From Alsobacter sp045348435 (GTDB taxonomy: Bacteria; Pseudomonadota; Alphaproteobacteria; Rhizobiales; Beijerinckiaceae): DNA of 64,000 nt. The DNA lies in the NCBI RefSeq assembly GCF_045348435.1, contig NZ_CP157484.1, positions 3,596,001-3,660,000 of the forward strand, given 5' to 3'. Position numbers and translations under genes: made by a program. The notes under the pieces were generated by a model. That model did not search any database. It saw only the letters and a list, made by a program, of their open reading frames with translations, and was not told the DNA's origin. Numbering within the stretch: the first letter of the stretch is position 1; each line of letters starts with the position of its first letter. Of this stretch, positions 63,628 to 64,000 are shown piece by piece.

Positions 63628-64000
63628 TCAGCGCGTCCCCCACGCGCCCATGCGGGCCATGACCGGGAACGGAGCGACAGGCGGGTCGAACCGGGGCGGC
63701 AGCCCCAGGATGGGCGCCACGCGTTCGATCACCTTACCGGTGGTTGCGCCCGCATTCCAAGCGGCGGTCGCGAACCCGTAGGTCTCGGGCAGCCCCTGCG
63801 GCTCGTCATAGATGACCAGGAAGAGGTATTTCGGCTTGTCGGCCGGCGCAATCGCCATGAAGGTCGTGAACAGCCGGTTCTTGCTGTAGCGCCCGCCGAT
63901 GACCTTCTCGGCCGTGCCGGTCTTGCCACCGACGAAATAGCCCGGCACCGCCGCCTTGCCGGCCGAGCCCTTTTCGGCGTTGAGCCGCATGACGTAGCGC
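63628..64000 (-). CDS. ftsI: Peptidoglycan transpeptidase FtsI (PBP3), C-terminal end only
   Basis: The last 120 or so residues of a penicillin-binding protein; the 5' part lies beyond the window. GYFVGGKTGTAEKV contains the KTGT box of the transpeptidase active site, followed by FTTFMAIAPADKPKYLFLVIYDEPQG, as in class B PBPs. Position upstream of murE in the dcw cluster identifies it as FtsI, the septal partner of FtsW. The SxxK and SxN motifs are not in view. Confidence 0.93.
   Translation of the reverse strand, partial: RYVMRLNAEKGSAGKAAVPGYFVGGKTGTAEKVIGGRYSKNRLFTTFMAIAPADKPKYLFLVIYDEPQGLPETYGFATAAWNAGATTGKVIERVAPILGLPPRFDPPVAPFPVMARMGAWGTR

Overview
The window is a strongly GC-rich, densely coded chromosomal segment of an alphaproteobacterium, most likely from the Hyphomicrobiales (Rhizobiales). 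Four things point there: a circularly permuted (two-piece) tmRNA gene, the alphaproteobacterial SspB directly beside it, the gene order ftsQ-ftsA-ftsZ-lpxC-bamD-recN-ligA behind the mur genes, and Rhizobiales-type small families (DUF1236, DUF4169, RHH_4, DUF2065). Genus cannot be fixed from the sequence. No phage, IS element, CRISPR array, rRNA or tRNA was seen.

Layout. 1-2.4 kb: 5' part of leuA with a Leu-rich leader peptide, a BLUF photoreceptor and a small lipoprotein. 2.4-6.1 kb: a minus-strand run pdxY, an endonuclease/exonuclease/phosphatase protein, a PhzF protein and a Nudix protein. 6.2-7.7 kb: two secreted proteins, one a basic repeat protein, the other a DUF1236 protein behind an EcfG-like promoter. 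7.9-10.7 kb: an ABC importer of the NitT/TauT/SsuA type. 11-17.9 kb: a secreted ComEA-like protein, then branched-chain amino acid synthesis (ilvC, ilvH, ilvB) interleaved with two GST genes, then miaA. A leader peptide rich in Ile, Leu and Val codons plus a terminator precedes ilvB. 17.9-25.1 kb: serB, then thyA-GNAT-folA-hflK-hflC-DUF2065-degP on the minus strand (nucleotide metabolism and envelope proteolysis). 25.2-26.8 kb: tmRNA, sspB, DUF4169 and RHH genes. 26.8-41.4 kb: AsmA-like protein, FAD oxidase, thioesterase, LysE exporter, UvrD/PcrA helicase, YihY protein (EcfG-like promoter), prmA, aminopeptidase P and azlCD. 41.4-64 kb: ligA, recN, bamD, lpxC and the division/cell-wall (dcw) cluster ftsZ-ftsA-ftsQ-ddl-murB-[toxin-antitoxin pair on the opposite strand]-murC-murG-ftsW-murD-mraY-murF-murE-ftsI, with ftsI running off the end.

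How it works together. leuA and ilvB both look attenuated by leader peptides that sense charged Leu or Ile/Leu/Val tRNA, so this part of the chromosome is wired to branched-chain amino acid supply. tmRNA and its tag-binding ClpXP adaptor SspB sit together, and the HflKC/DUF2065/DegP block adds membrane and periplasmic quality control. The dcw cluster is transcribed as a compact chain with many overlapping start/stop codons and carries precursor synthesis (MurB-G, MraY, Ddl) together with the divisome (FtsZ, A, Q, W, I). Most genes are ordinary housekeeping genes. The least ordinary items are the repeat-rich secreted protein, the toxin-antitoxin insertion in the dcw cluster, the BLUF protein and the two leader-peptide attenuators. 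I did not find a convincing multi-gene system of unknown type.
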